Source: Salinicola sp.
Lineage (GTDB): Bacteria > Pseudomonadota > Gammaproteobacteria > Pseudomonadales > Halomonadaceae
NCBI GenBank assembly: GCA_002695065.1
Contig: NZNW01000125.1
Span: 1 to 34,482 of the forward strand
Length of the DNA stretch: 34,482 bases
Reading direction: 5' to 3'
In this document: in pieces, positions 1 to 7,274 of the stretch
Layout: each line of letters begins with the position of its first letter
Position numbering within the stretch: position 1 is the stretch's first letter
The notes under the pieces: generated by a model
What the model was told of the DNA's origin: nothing
The model's input: the letters and a program-made list of their open reading frames with translations, nothing else
The model's database searches: none
Made by a program: the position numbers and the translations under genes

Positions 1-61
1 AGATTCGAACTCCCGACCCTCGCCTTGGCAAGGCGATGCTCTACCACTGAGCTATTCCCGC
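1..61 (-). tRNA. tRNA-Gly (GCC), 3' end cut off by window edge
   Basis: Read on the minus strand, the sequence starts GCGGGAATAGCTCAGTGG and has a D-arm, an anticodon loop with TTGCCAA (anticodon GCC) and a T-arm reaching GTTCGAATC before the window ends. That identifies a glycine tRNA. The acceptor 3' strand and CCA lie outside the window. It is 31 bp downstream of tRNA-Glu on the same strand, so the two are probably one transcript. Confidence 0.96.
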
Positions 62-92
62 ACCGTAACGCTTCACACTTCGCTGAACCGAG

Positions 93-168
93 TGGCGTCC
101 CATAGGGGGTTCGAACCCCTGTTACCGCCGTGAAAGGGCGGTGTCCTAGACCACTAGACGAATGGGAC
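93..168 (-). tRNA. tRNA-Glu (TTC)
   Basis: The minus strand reads GTCCCATTCGTCTAGTGG, then an anticodon loop CTTTCAC (anticodon TTC), a T-loop GTTCGAACC, and a 3' acceptor strand that pairs with the 5' end. The CCA is encoded (93-95 on the plus strand read TGG). The gene is 76 nt. The 5' GTCCCAT and 3' ATGGGAC form the 7-bp acceptor stem. It is the first gene of a tRNA-Glu/tRNA-Gly unit. Confidence 0.97.
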
Positions 169-199
169 GTAATGTCTCGGCTCCGTCGAAGTGGCGCGT

Positions 200-228
200 A
201 TGTTACTGAGACGATTTTGAGGTGTCAA
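200..228 (-). promoter_or_regulatory. Sigma-70 promoter of the tRNA-Glu/tRNA-Gly unit
   Basis: On the minus strand, TTGACA (223-228) is followed by a 17-bp spacer and TAACAT (200-205). This is a perfect -35, an ideal spacer and a good -10. The next bases downstream read ACGCGCC, a GC-rich discriminator of the kind found at stringently controlled stable-RNA promoters. Transcription would start about 25 bp upstream of the mature tRNA-Glu. Control by ppGpp is inferred from the discriminator only. Confidence 0.8.
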
Positions 229-334
229 GCGATTGATTTCACCGATTTTCGCCATAGCCTAATCGGGACTGGTCAGGGAGTGCCAAATGGCCTGTAATGC
301 AGTGAGCGAGTCGAAGCGATGAGGAGAACTGGAC

Positions 335-733
335 ATGGGTAAGGTAGAGAAGACGGAAGCCGAGTGGCGTGAAAAGCTCACCCCCGAGCAGTACCACGTT
401 ACCCGCGAGAAAGGCACCGAGCGCCCGTTTACCGGCGACTACCAGGTCGAGCCGGTCCAGGGTATCTACCACTGCGTCTGCTGTGGCGCGCCGCTGTTCG
501 AGAACGAGCACAAGTTCGAGGCGCACTGCGGCTGGCCGAGTTTCGACCGCCCCCTGGCAGCGGCCTCGGTCGAAGAGCATCAGGACGACAGCCACGGCAT
601 GCGCCGGATCGAGGTGACCTGCCGACGCTGTGACGCCCATCTGGGTCACGTCTTCCCGGATGGCCCGGCGGAAACCACCGGCCAGCGTTATTGCATCAAC
701 TCGGTGGCGATCACCTTCCACGCCGGCGAGTAA
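335..733 (+). CDS. msrB: Peptide-methionine (R)-S-oxide reductase MsrB
   Basis: This cytoplasmic enzyme reduces methionine-R-sulfoxide in oxidised proteins, using thioredoxin as donor. The 132-residue product has the full family signature: two zinc CxxC pairs (Cys47/Cys50 in CVCC and Cys96/Cys99 in CRRC), the CGWPSF block with Cys65 (the usual resolving position), [10 protein letters not shown], and the catalytic Cys120 in RYCINS. The length is normal for a single-domain MsrB. The ATG at 335 has a GAGGAG Shine-Dalgarno about 12 nt upstream. It stands alone, diverging from the tRNA unit and converging on the hydroxyisourate hydrolase gene, with a shared hairpin between them. In Pseudomonas, msrB also sits near alaA and htpX, as here. 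Confidence 0.96.
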   Translation: MGKVEKTEAEWREKLTPEQYHVTREKGTERPFTGDYQVEPVQGIYHCVCCGAPLFENEHKFEAHCGWPSFDRPLAAASVEEHQDDSHGMRRIEVTCRRCDAHLGHVFPDGPAETTGQRYCINSVAITFHAGE

Positions 734-808
734 AAGCCTGTGGGCCGTCCGGCCCACCCCATGGCACGCCTCTTCCCGGCAGCACCAAAACGATGACCCC
801 AGGACGAC

Positions 809-834
809 AGCGCCCCGACCTCGGTCGGGGCGCT
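809..834. terminator. Hairpin between convergent msrB and hiuH
   Basis: A perfect 12-bp inverted repeat (AGCGCCCCGACC at 809-820, GGTCGGGGCGCT at 823-834) has only two bases between the arms. It lies 75 bp after msrB and 35 bp after the stop of the minus-strand gene, so it can serve both. There is no clear T-tract, so terminator strength is uncertain. Confidence 0.65.
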
Positions 835-868
835 GCCATTGCGACTGTCGCCGCTTATCCGGCCAGAC

Positions 869-1279
869 TCAGCTGCCGCGGTAGGTAGAGTAAGCGTAGG
901 GGCTCAGCAGCAGCGGGATATGGTAGTGCTGCTGGGTGTCGACGACCTCGAAAGGTACGGTGATCTCGGGGAAGAAGGTGGCGCTGCCACGGGCGCGGTA
1001 CCAGTCGCCGGTCTCGAAGACGGCGCGGTAGACACCGGCCTCGAACGTCTCGCTCTCGGGATAGAGCGCCGAGATCCGCCCATCCTCGGAGGTGGTCCCG
1101 TTGGCGATGGTCTCCCACCGGCCGTCGGCCCGATGCTCCAGTTTCACCGCCACCCCCGCCGAGGGCTTGCCGGTCTGGGTGTTGAGGACGTGGACGCTGA
1201 TCGGATTGTCGGCGGCCAGTGAGACGCTCGCGACGCTGGCGAGCAGCAGACCGGCGGCGATTGATGCGAGTGGTTTCAT
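869..1279 (-). CDS. hiuH: 5-hydroxyisourate hydrolase, transthyretin-like, secreted
   Basis: The enzyme hydrolyses 5-hydroxyisourate, the product of urate oxidase, in purine breakdown. The 136-residue product starts with a clear Sec signal peptide (MKPLASIAAG to about SLA-AD, residue 22), so it is predicted periplasmic. The mature part opens with the family's HVLNT block (catalytic His), has a YHIPLLLSPYAYSTYRGS end, and closes with the diagnostic C-terminal YRGS tetrapeptide. The ATG at 1279 is chosen over the much longer open frame because AAGGAG lies just upstream and the signal peptide begins there. No urate oxidase, OHCU decarboxylase or allantoinase gene is nearby, so it is an orphan of its pathway here. 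It diverges from ylqF. Confidence 0.9.
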   Translation of the reverse strand: MKPLASIAAGLLLASVASVSLAADNPISVHVLNTQTGKPSAGVAVKLEHRADGRWETIANGTTSEDGRISALYPESETFEAGVYRAVFETGDWYRARGSATFFPEITVPFEVVDTQQHYHIPLLLSPYAYSTYRGS

Positions 1280-1495
1280 GCGGGGCTCCTTTCCCTGCTG
1301 TGGATGACCAGACTCCCTACGCAGCCCGTCGACGAGTGGATGCAAAGAGATGCCGTCGTCGGCTGACGACCTCGCCCGCCACGGACGTCGACGCGCCCGA
1401 GCTGCAGCCGTTGGGTGCCGCATTCTGCTAGAATGTCCGCCCGCCTGCCGTTGGGGGCGGCACGATTCGATTCGAAGAACAGGCAGGAGAACGTC

Positions 1496-2440
1496 ATGCT
1501 CGGCTGGTATCCCGGACACATGAACAAGGCGCGGCGCCAGATCACCGAGGCGCTGCCGGAGATCGACGTGGTGATCGAGGTCCTCGATGCCCGCCTGCCC
1601 TACTCCAGCGGCAACCCGATGCTGGCCGACCTGACCGAGCACAAGCCCGTACTGAAAATTCTCTCGCGTGCCGACCTGGCCGACCCCGAGGCGACCCAGC
1701 GGTGGATCGCCTTCTTCGATGCCCAGCCGGACAGCCGCGCGATTGCCGTCACCACGACCCAGGCAAGGGAGCTCAAGCAGATTCCGGCGCTGTGCCACGA
1801 ACTGGCCGGCCAGGTACGCGTCGACCGCGACGTGCGCGTGATGGTGATGGGCATTCCCAACGTCGGCAAGTCGACGCTGATCAACGGCCTCGCCGGGCGC
1901 AAGATCGCCAAGACCGGCAACGAGCCGGCGGTGACCAAGCGCCAGCAGAAGATACGCATCGACGGACGTGTCTCGCTGATCGACACGCCCGGTGTGCTGT
2001 GGCCGAAGATCGAGGATCAGGCCAGCGCCTACCGGCTGGCGGCCAGCGGCGCCATCCGCGATACCGCGATCGAGTACGTCGACGTCGCCATCGTCTGTGC
2101 CGCCGAACTGGCCAAACGCTATCCCGACGCCCTGCGCGAGCGCTACCGGCTCGATGAACTACCCGTCTACGTGGCGCCGAGCGAGACCGACAACGTCGAC
2201 GCCGATGGCCCCAGGCTGGTCGATTTCCAGGCCAGGGCCGGGTTCGACGGCCATGCGATCATGAGCGAGATCGCGCGCAAGCGCGGCGGCCTGAAGGCCG
2301 GCGGAGTGATCAACCTCCACCGCGGCGCCGAGGTCCTGCTGCACGAGCTGAGAGACGGCAAACTCGGCCGGCTGACCCTGGAGCTGCCGGAGGATATCCC
2401 CGAACCCGTCGAGGAGGATATCGACGCCTCCGAGAGCTGA
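1496..2440 (+). CDS. ylqF: Ribosome biogenesis GTPase YlqF/RbgA family
   Basis: This circularly permuted GTPase acts in large ribosomal subunit assembly. The 314-residue protein has the permuted order: an N-terminal WYPGHMNKARRQI block, a G4-like motif SRADL (57-61), G1/Walker A GIPNVGKST (119-127), a G2 region around Thr148 (NEPAVTK), G3 DTPG (163-166), then the C-terminal helical domain. The G4 motif is unusual: the family normally has NKxDL and here it reads SRADL. The start at 1496 is preferred over an in-frame ATG at 1415 because AGGAGA lies 6 nt upstream and the protein then begins exactly at the conserved MLGWYPGHM. It is monocistronic and diverges from hiuH. Confidence 0.92.
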   Translation: MLGWYPGHMNKARRQITEALPEIDVVIEVLDARLPYSSGNPMLADLTEHKPVLKILSRADLADPEATQRWIAFFDAQPDSRAIAVTTTQARELKQIPALCHELAGQVRVDRDVRVMVMGIPNVGKSTLINGLAGRKIAKTGNEPAVTKRQQKIRIDGRVSLIDTPGVLWPKIEDQASAYRLAASGAIRDTAIEYVDVAIVCAAELAKRYPDALRERYRLDELPVYVAPSETDNVDADGPRLVDFQARAGFDGHAIMSEIARKRGGLKAGGVINLHRGAEVLLHELRDGKLGRLTLELPEDIPEPVEEDIDASES

Positions 2441-2488
2441 CCGCCCACCATACAGATACACCGAAAATCCTTCCGTTTCTGCCCCTTG

Positions 2489-2506
2489 CGCCGCGCCAGC
2501 GCGGCG
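2489..2506 (+). terminator. GC-rich hairpin downstream of ylqF
   Basis: CGCCGCGC (2489-2496) and GCGCGGCG (2499-2506) form a compact stem about 50 bp after the ylqF stop and 100 bp before alaA. No T-tract follows. A terminator is the simplest reading, but a structure in the alaA leader is possible. Confidence 0.4.
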
Positions 2507-2605
2507 TTATGCTGGGAATCGGTGACACAGCCCACCGGGGAATACCGACTTCCCGCCCTCTTCAACCCGCCTGACGTTTTAGGCTGTGCAGCTTACGGAA
2601 CTTCA

Positions 2606-3832
2606 ATGAACAGCCCCATTCGGAAATCGCACAAGCTCGACAATGTCTGCTACGACATTCGCGGGCCCGTTCTCGATCACGCCAAACGACTCGAGGACGA
2701 AGGCCATCGCATTCTCAAGCTCAATATCGGCAATCCCGCGCCCTTCGGTTTCGAAGCCCCCGAGGAGATTCTCCAGGACGTGATGCGCAACCTGCCGACG
2801 GCACAGGGTTACTGCGACTCCAAGGGGCTATATTCGGCGCGCAAGGCGATCATGCAGGAGTGCCAGCGCAAGGGAATCCCGGGCGTGGGCATCGAGGATG
2901 TGTTCATCGGCAACGGGGTCTCCGAGCTGATCGTGATGGCGATGCAGGCGCTGCTCAACGACGGCGACGAGGTGCTGATCCCGGCGCCGGACTACCCACT
3001 GTGGACCGCCGCGGCCAACCTCTCAGGCGGACATCCGGTGCACTATCTGTGCGACGAGAACGCCGGCTGGTCACCGGATATCGCCGATATCCGCGACAAG
3101 ATCACGTCACGCACCCGCGCCATCGTGCTGATCAACCCCAACAACCCGACGGGGGCGGTCTACCCGCCGGCGGTGGTCAAGGAGATCCTGGCGGTCGCCC
3201 GCCAGCACGGCCTTGTCGTCTTCTCCGACGAGATCTACGACAAGATCCTCTACGACGGCACCGAGCACGTCTCCACCGGCGCCCTGGCCGAAGACGATCA
3301 GCTGGTCGTGACCATGAATGGACTCTCCAAGAGCTACCGCTGCGCCGGTTTCCGCTCGGGCTGGATGATTCTTTCCGGGGGACTGGGCAAGCAGAACGCC
3401 GAGGACTTCATCCAGGGCCTCACCATGCTCGCCTCGATGCGGCTGTGCGCCAACGTGCCGGCGCAGCACGCGATCCAGACCGGCCTCGGCGGCTACCAGT
3501 CGATCAACGACCTGATCCTGCCCGGCGGACGGCTGCTCGCTCAGCGCAACGTCGTGCATGAGAAGCTCAACGCGATCCCTGGGGTCTCCTGCGTCAAGCC
3601 GATGGGAGCGCTTTACGCCTTCCCGCGGCTCGACCCGGAGGTCTACCCCATTCACGACGACGCCCAGATGGTGCTCGACCTGCTGCTGCAGGAGCGTATC
3701 CTGCTGGTCCAGGGCACCGCCTTCAACTGGCCGACGCCGGATCACGTGCGCATCGTGACACTGCCCTGGGCCGACCAGCTCGGCGATGCCATCGACCGCT
3801 TCGCTCGCTTCCTCTCGCGTTATCGACAGTGA
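2606..3832 (+). CDS. alaA: Alanine aminotransferase AlaA (class I, PLP-dependent)
   Basis: The enzyme makes alanine from pyruvate with glutamate as amino donor, in the cytoplasm. The 408-residue product matches the AlaA (YfbQ) length of about 405. It carries family blocks ILKLNIGNPAPFGFEAP (36-52), LINPNNPTGAVYP (175-187), FSDEIYDKILYDG (206-218) and the PLP-binding lysine Lys242 in NGLSKSYRCAGFR. The ATG at 2606 begins the conserved MNSPIRKSHKL N-terminus; an upstream in-frame start at 2486 would add 40 unrelated residues. The Shine-Dalgarno is poor (ACGGAA). It is followed by its own hairpin and then htpX, as in pseudomonads. Confidence 0.94.
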   Translation: MNSPIRKSHKLDNVCYDIRGPVLDHAKRLEDEGHRILKLNIGNPAPFGFEAPEEILQDVMRNLPTAQGYCDSKGLYSARKAIMQECQRKGIPGVGIEDVFIGNGVSELIVMAMQALLNDGDEVLIPAPDYPLWTAAANLSGGHPVHYLCDENAGWSPDIADIRDKITSRTRAIVLINPNNPTGAVYPPAVVKEILAVARQHGLVVFSDEIYDKILYDGTEHVSTGALAEDDQLVVTMNGLSKSYRCAGFRSGWMILSGGLGKQNAEDFIQGLTMLASMRLCANVPAQHAIQTGLGGYQSINDLILPGGRLLAQRNVVHEKLNAIPGVSCVKPMGALYAFPRLDPEVYPIHDDAQMVLDLLLQERILLVQGTAFNWPTPDHVRIVTLPWADQLGDAIDRFARFLSRYRQ

Positions 3833-3866
3833 CCCGCGGCGGTGGCCAGCCACCGCCATGTAACAG

Positions 3867-3890
3867 GGCCGCGCGTTTCGACGCGCGGCC
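3867..3890 (+). terminator. UUCG-loop hairpin after alaA
   Basis: GGCCGCGCGT (3867-3876) and ACGCGCGGCC (3881-3890) form a perfect 10-bp stem closed by a TTCG tetraloop, 34 bp after the alaA stop. There is no long T-tract. It separates alaA from the htpX promoter region. Confidence 0.6.
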
Positions 3891-3898
3891 ACGCCCCT

Positions 3899-3927
3899 CT
3901 TGAAACCTATTCACGAAAGTCGTATCT
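3899..3927 (+). promoter_or_regulatory. Candidate sigma-32 (heat shock) promoter of htpX
   Basis: CTTGAAA (3899-3905) is the exact sigma-32 -35 consensus. After 14 bp comes TCGTATCT (3920-3927), a partial match to the sigma-32 -10 CCCCATNT. It lies directly after the alaA hairpin and about 110 bp upstream of htpX. HtpX belongs to the heat-shock regulon in E. coli, which supports the reading. The -10 half is weak. Confidence 0.4.
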
Positions 3928-4036
3928 AACGGTTCATAACCGCCTGATTACCGGATATTAACGAACAACGGGCTAATCATGAGCCGGCGCATCACATGAC
4001 GACGGCCACGCTTTCCACGACTGAGGGTAAAGACCG

Positions 4037-4939
4037 ATGATGCGAATCGTCCTGTTCCTGGCAACCAACCTGGCGGTGATCCTCGTCGCCAGCATCACGT
4101 TGCGCTTATTGGGCGTCGAGCCCTATCTCAACGCCAACGGGCTGAACATGAACAGCCTGCTGATCTTCTGCTTCGTGTTCGGCATGGCCGGATCACTGGT
4201 ATCGCTGTTCATCTCCAAATGGATGGCGAAGATGAGCACCAAGGCCAAGGTGATCGAGCAGCCGGGCAACTCGACCGAGCAGTGGCTGCTCGACACGGTG
4301 CGTGAACTGGCGCAGCAGGCCGATATCAAGATGCCGGAAGTGGCGATCTTTCCGGCCCAGCAGTCCAACGCCTTCGCCACCGGCTGGAACAAGAACGACG
4401 CGCTGGTGGCGGTCTCCCAGGGGCTGCTCGAGCGCATGCGTCCCGAGGAAATTCGCGCCGTCCTGGCCCACGAGATCGGCCACGTCGCCAACGGCGACAT
4501 GGTCACGCTGGCGCTGATCCAGGGCGTGCTGAACACCTTCGTGATGTTCTTCGCGCGGGTGGTGGCCCAGGTCGTCGACAGCTTCCTGCGCGGCCGCGAC
4601 AACGGCGGCGGTCTGGGCTTCATGGGCTATTTCGCGGTCGTCATCGTGGCCGAGATCGTGTTCGGCCTGGTGGCGTCGATCATCGTCGCCTGGTTCTCGC
4701 GCTTCCGCGAGTACCGCGCCGACGCCGCCGGTGCCAAATACGCCGGCAGCGGCGCCATGATCAACGCCCTGGCCAGACTGAAGTCCGAGACCAGCCAGCC
4801 GGACCAGATGCCCGACTCGCTGACGGCCTTCGCCATCACCACCGGGCAGACCCGCAAGATCATGGAGAAACTGTTCGCCAGCCACCCGCCGCTGGACGAC
4901 CGCATCCGGGCGCTGAAAGAGTCCGCCTACCGGGAGTGA
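4037..4939 (+). CDS. htpX: Membrane zinc metalloprotease HtpX
   Basis: This inner-membrane M48 protease takes part in membrane-protein quality control. The 300-residue protein has an N-terminal hydrophobic pair (about 4-24 and 38-58), a cytoplasmic region, the zinc site HEIGH (145-149), a third ligand Glu225 in EYRADAAG, and two more hydrophobic segments (about 155-178 and 195-218). The length is normal (E. coli 293). Two ATGs are adjacent (4037 and 4040). GAGGG at 4023-4027 fits either; the first is given. The gene is monocistronic, with a strong hairpin after it and a possible sigma-32 promoter before it. Confidence 0.95.
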   Translation: MMRIVLFLATNLAVILVASITLRLLGVEPYLNANGLNMNSLLIFCFVFGMAGSLVSLFISKWMAKMSTKAKVIEQPGNSTEQWLLDTVRELAQQADIKMPEVAIFPAQQSNAFATGWNKNDALVAVSQGLLERMRPEEIRAVLAHEIGHVANGDMVTLALIQGVLNTFVMFFARVVAQVVDSFLRGRDNGGGLGFMGYFAVVIVAEIVFGLVASIIVAWFSRFREYRADAAGAKYAGSGAMINALARLKSETSQPDQMPDSLTAFAITTGQTRKIMEKLFASHPPLDDRIRALKESAYRE

Positions 4940-4980
4940 CGTCCATTCGGGACGATGCCCGAGACGCTACCGGATTCCTC

Positions 4981-5009
4981 CCAACGCCCCGCCCTGTGCG
5001 GGGCGTTGG
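4981..5009 (+). terminator. Strong hairpin terminator after htpX
   Basis: A perfect 12-bp stem (CCAACGCCCCGC at 4981-4992, GCGGGGCGTTGG at 4998-5009) has a 5-nt loop and begins about 40 bp after the htpX stop. Only CTTAT follows, so it is terminator-like without a true T-tract. Confidence 0.65.
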
Positions 5010-5181
5010 CTTATCCCGACGCCTACCCGACCCGCGTTCCCTCGCGTTGCTCCCTTTCGGCCAGTCGACGACTCGATCCGGCGCGCTCTGCGCCAAAGAC
5101 GTGCAGACCTGGCACCCGGGCCGGGCCGTCGACCGGTGGAGGACGCGGATGGATAACCCTTTTCAGCGCCGCGGCATGCAG

Positions 5182-5213
5182 CTTGCTAGGTCAGTCCCGA
5201 CTGCCCTAGCGAG
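5182..5213 (+). promoter_or_regulatory. Hairpin pairing with the codB ribosome binding site
   Basis: The lower stem CTTGCTAGG (5182-5190) pairs with CCTAGCGAG (5205-5213, one G-T wobble). After one T/C mismatch, the upper stem CAGT (5192-5195) pairs with ACTG (5200-5203) around a CCCG loop. The GAG at the 3' foot is the first part of the only Shine-Dalgarno (GAGGA, 5211-5215), 7 nt before the codB ATG. Folding would therefore hide the ribosome binding site. No known riboswitch class was recognised; the TPP riboswitch core is absent. Confidence 0.5.
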
Positions 5214-5222
5214 GATCGAACC

Positions 5223-6485
5223 ATGGCCCTGCCCCAAGCCGACAATGACTACCCCCTGAGCGAAGTGCCCGACGACGCGCGCAAACCCTTCGCGTCGCTG
5301 GCCTTGCTGTTGCTGGGCTTCACCTTCTTCACCGCGACCATGTTCGCCGGCGGCCAGCTCGGTGCGGCGTTTCCGCTGGGAGAGCTGCTGGCGTTGATCG
5401 TGGTGGGCAATCTGCTGCTGGGCATCTATGCCGCGGCGATCGCCGGCATCGCCGCGCGCTCCGGTCTCAGCACGGCGCTGATGTCGCGGTTCGCGCTGGG
5501 CGAGCGCGGCAGCGCGCTATCCGATCTGCTGCTGGGCATCACCCAGGTCGGCTGGTACGCCTGGGGCGTGGCCACCATCGCCAACGTGCTGGTCTCGACG
5601 CTGGAGCTCCCTCCCGGCTGGTCAGCCCCGTTGATGGTGCTGTTCGGCTTCGGCTTCTGTCTCACCGCCTTCGTCGGCTACCGCGGCCTGGCGCTGCTCT
5701 CCAACGTGGCGGTGCCGGCGATGGCGCTGCTGATCGCCATCAGCATGATCATCGCCTGGCGCGATGGCGGCGGCTGGACCGGGCTGGCCGCCATCGCCCC
5801 CAGTGCCGGGCTGGGCTGGGCAGCCGGTATCACCATCATCTTCGGCACCTTCGTCTCCGGCGCGACGCAGGCCAGCAACTGGAGCCGTTTCGCGCGCACG
5901 CCGCGTCAGGCGATCACGGCGACCCTGCTGGCGTTTTTCATCGGTAATGGCCTGATGGTCTTGATCGGCGCCGTGGGTGCTCTCGTCTATCAGCAACCGG
6001 ACGTGGTCGCGGTACTGATCCTGCAGGGCCTGACCGTCGTCGGGCTGGCCATGCTGTTCCTCAACCTGTGGACCACCCAGGACAACACCATCTACAACTT
6101 TGCCGCCGCTGGCTGCAACCTGCTGCGCACCCGCCAGCGTGGCTGGGTGACGCTGGGCGGCGCGGCGATCGGCACGCTATTGGCGCTGGCCGGAATGGAT
6201 GCGCTGCTGGTGCCCTTCCTGATCGCGCTGGGCACCTGCATCCCGCCGCTAGGGGGCGTGATCATTGCCGACTACGTCTTCCTGCGTTGCGGCCGCTATC
6301 CCAGGCTCGACGCTGCCAGGTTGCCGGCGTTTCATCTTCCCGGGCTCGGCGCCTATGCGTTGGCAACCCTGGGCGCCTGGTTCTCGCCATGGGTGCCCCC
6401 GCTGGTCGGCATCGCGCTGGCGCTGGCGCTCTACCCGCTGTGCTGTCGCTGCCTGGGCCAACGATCCGTGAAGCCGGCGCTATAA
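5223..6485 (+). CDS. codB: NCS1-family cytosine permease-like transporter
   Basis: This inner-membrane, probably proton- or sodium-coupled importer most likely carries cytosine or a related pyrimidine/purine base. The 420-residue product is almost entirely hydrophobic with about 12 membrane segments. It matches CodB in length (419) and in blocks such as LLGFTFFTATMFAGGQLG (31-48), ITQVGWYAWGVA, LNLWTTQDNTIYNFA and IPPLGGVIIADY. The start at 5223 has GAGGA 7 nt upstream, though that site can pair into a hairpin. No cytosine deaminase gene (codA) is adjacent, so the substrate is inferred from the family only; hydroxymethylpyrimidine or another base remains possible. Confidence 0.85.
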   Translation: MALPQADNDYPLSEVPDDARKPFASLALLLLGFTFFTATMFAGGQLGAAFPLGELLALIVVGNLLLGIYAAAIAGIAARSGLSTALMSRFALGERGSALSDLLLGITQVGWYAWGVATIANVLVSTLELPPGWSAPLMVLFGFGFCLTAFVGYRGLALLSNVAVPAMALLIAISMIIAWRDGGGWTGLAAIAPSAGLGWAAGITIIFGTFVSGATQASNWSRFARTPRQAITATLLAFFIGNGLMVLIGAVGALVYQQPDVVAVLILQGLTVVGLAMLFLNLWTTQDNTIYNFAAAGCNLLRTRQRGWVTLGGAAIGTLLALAGMDALLVPFLIALGTCIPPLGGVIIADYVFLRCGRYPRLDAARLPAFHLPGLGAYALATLGAWFSPWVPPLVGIALALALYPLCCRCLGQRSVKPAL

Positions 6486-6567
6486 ACCCGCTCCAGCGGG
6501 GCGGGAGCCTGTTCAGCGGCATCGAGATCGTCTGCATCCATATCTCCGGCCCGGGTGTATCCCCGGT

Positions 6568-6586
6568 GCAGGACATGAAGTCCTGC
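6568..6586 (+). other. Hairpin in the codB to DUF3455 gap
   Basis: GCAGGAC (6568-6574) and GTCCTGC (6580-6586) form a perfect 7-bp stem with a 5-nt loop, 83 bp after codB and 26 bp before the next start. It could be a weak codB terminator or a leader structure of the downstream gene; nothing distinguishes the two. Confidence 0.35.
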
Positions 6587-6611
6587 CCTATTCACGCTCG
6601 GAGAGACGCCA

Positions 6612-7133
6612 ATGAAAACCCGACAACTAGCCAGCGTTACCCTGACCGCCACCCTGCTGGGCGGCTTCAGCCTCGCGGCGCACGCCAACGACGTCCCGGC
6701 GGACGTGCAGGTCCCGGATGGCAACGAGATTGCCATGGAGACGGTGGGCGTCGGCGAGATCACCTACGCCTGCGAGATGAAGGATGGCGCACACGAGTGG
6801 GTGTTCAAGGGCCCGGATGCCAAACTCAACGACGCGGACGGCAACCAGGTCGGCAGCTACTACGGCCCGCCGGCCACCTGGGAATCCAGCGACGGCTCCA
6901 AGATCACCGGTACCCAGCTCGCCACGGCCCCCGGCGGCGATGGCAACATTCCCTTCCAGCTCGTGGAAGCCAATCCAGCAGAGGGTGACGGCCACATGTC
7001 CGGTGTCACCTATGTACAGCGCCTGAATACCCAGGGCGGCGTAGCGCCGGATATGGCCTGCAGCGAGGACAACGCCGGCGACGAAGAGGTGGTCGAGTAC
7101 CAGGCGGACTATCTGTTCTGGAAGGCCAGCTGA
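6612..7133 (+). CDS. Secreted DUF3455 protein
   Basis: The function is unknown. The 173-residue protein has a Sec signal peptide (MKTRQLASVTLTATLLGG to about AHA-ND, residue 26) and should be periplasmic. The mature part has the DUF3455 pattern: VPDGNEI, GVGEITYAC, EWVFKGPDAKLNDADG, a YGPPATWE block, SDGSKITGTQL, IPFQLVEA, SGVTYVQRLNTQGGVAP and a C-terminal YQADYLFWKA. Two cysteines (in YAC and MACSED) could form a disulfide. The start has GGAGAG upstream. A strong hairpin separates it from the ECF sigma gene, so it is not in the same transcript by default, but it may be a target of that sigma factor. Confidence 0.85.
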   Translation: MKTRQLASVTLTATLLGGFSLAAHANDVPADVQVPDGNEIAMETVGVGEITYACEMKDGAHEWVFKGPDAKLNDADGNQVGSYYGPPATWESSDGSKITGTQLATAPGGDGNIPFQLVEANPAEGDGHMSGVTYVQRLNTQGGVAPDMACSEDNAGDEEVVEYQADYLFWKAS

Positions 7134-7193
7134 TCCGGCCACGCCGCTGACCCGCAGCGCCCGCCGATCGCGACAGCGGGTCATTGCAGACCG

Positions 7194-7221
7194 ACACGGG
7201 CTCGCCATGACGAGCCCGTGT
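7194..7221 (+). terminator. Hairpin terminator after the DUF3455 gene
   Basis: A perfect 11-bp stem (ACACGGGCTCG at 7194-7204, CGAGCCCGTGT at 7211-7221) with a 6-nt loop lies 60 bp after the stop. It covers the earliest in-frame start (GTG at 7218) of the sigma gene, which argues that translation begins further downstream at 7275. Confidence 0.65.
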
Positions 7222-7274
7222 TGCGTAGTATGAGATTTACTGGCCCCAGCGGGGTGCGCTTCAAGGAAGTTCGT

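Noticed and set aside
5041-5222. TPP riboswitch upstream of the NCS1 transporter
   Set aside because: The leader contains ACCTGGCACC and GGATAACCC, which recall parts of the TPP fold, but the invariant CTGAGA and the second conserved core are missing and the order is wrong.
7218-7274. Longer N-terminus for the ECF sigma factor (GTG at 7218)
   Set aside because: That start falls inside the 3' arm of a strong hairpin terminator and has no Shine-Dalgarno, whereas AAGGAAG sits 5 nt before the GTG at 7275.
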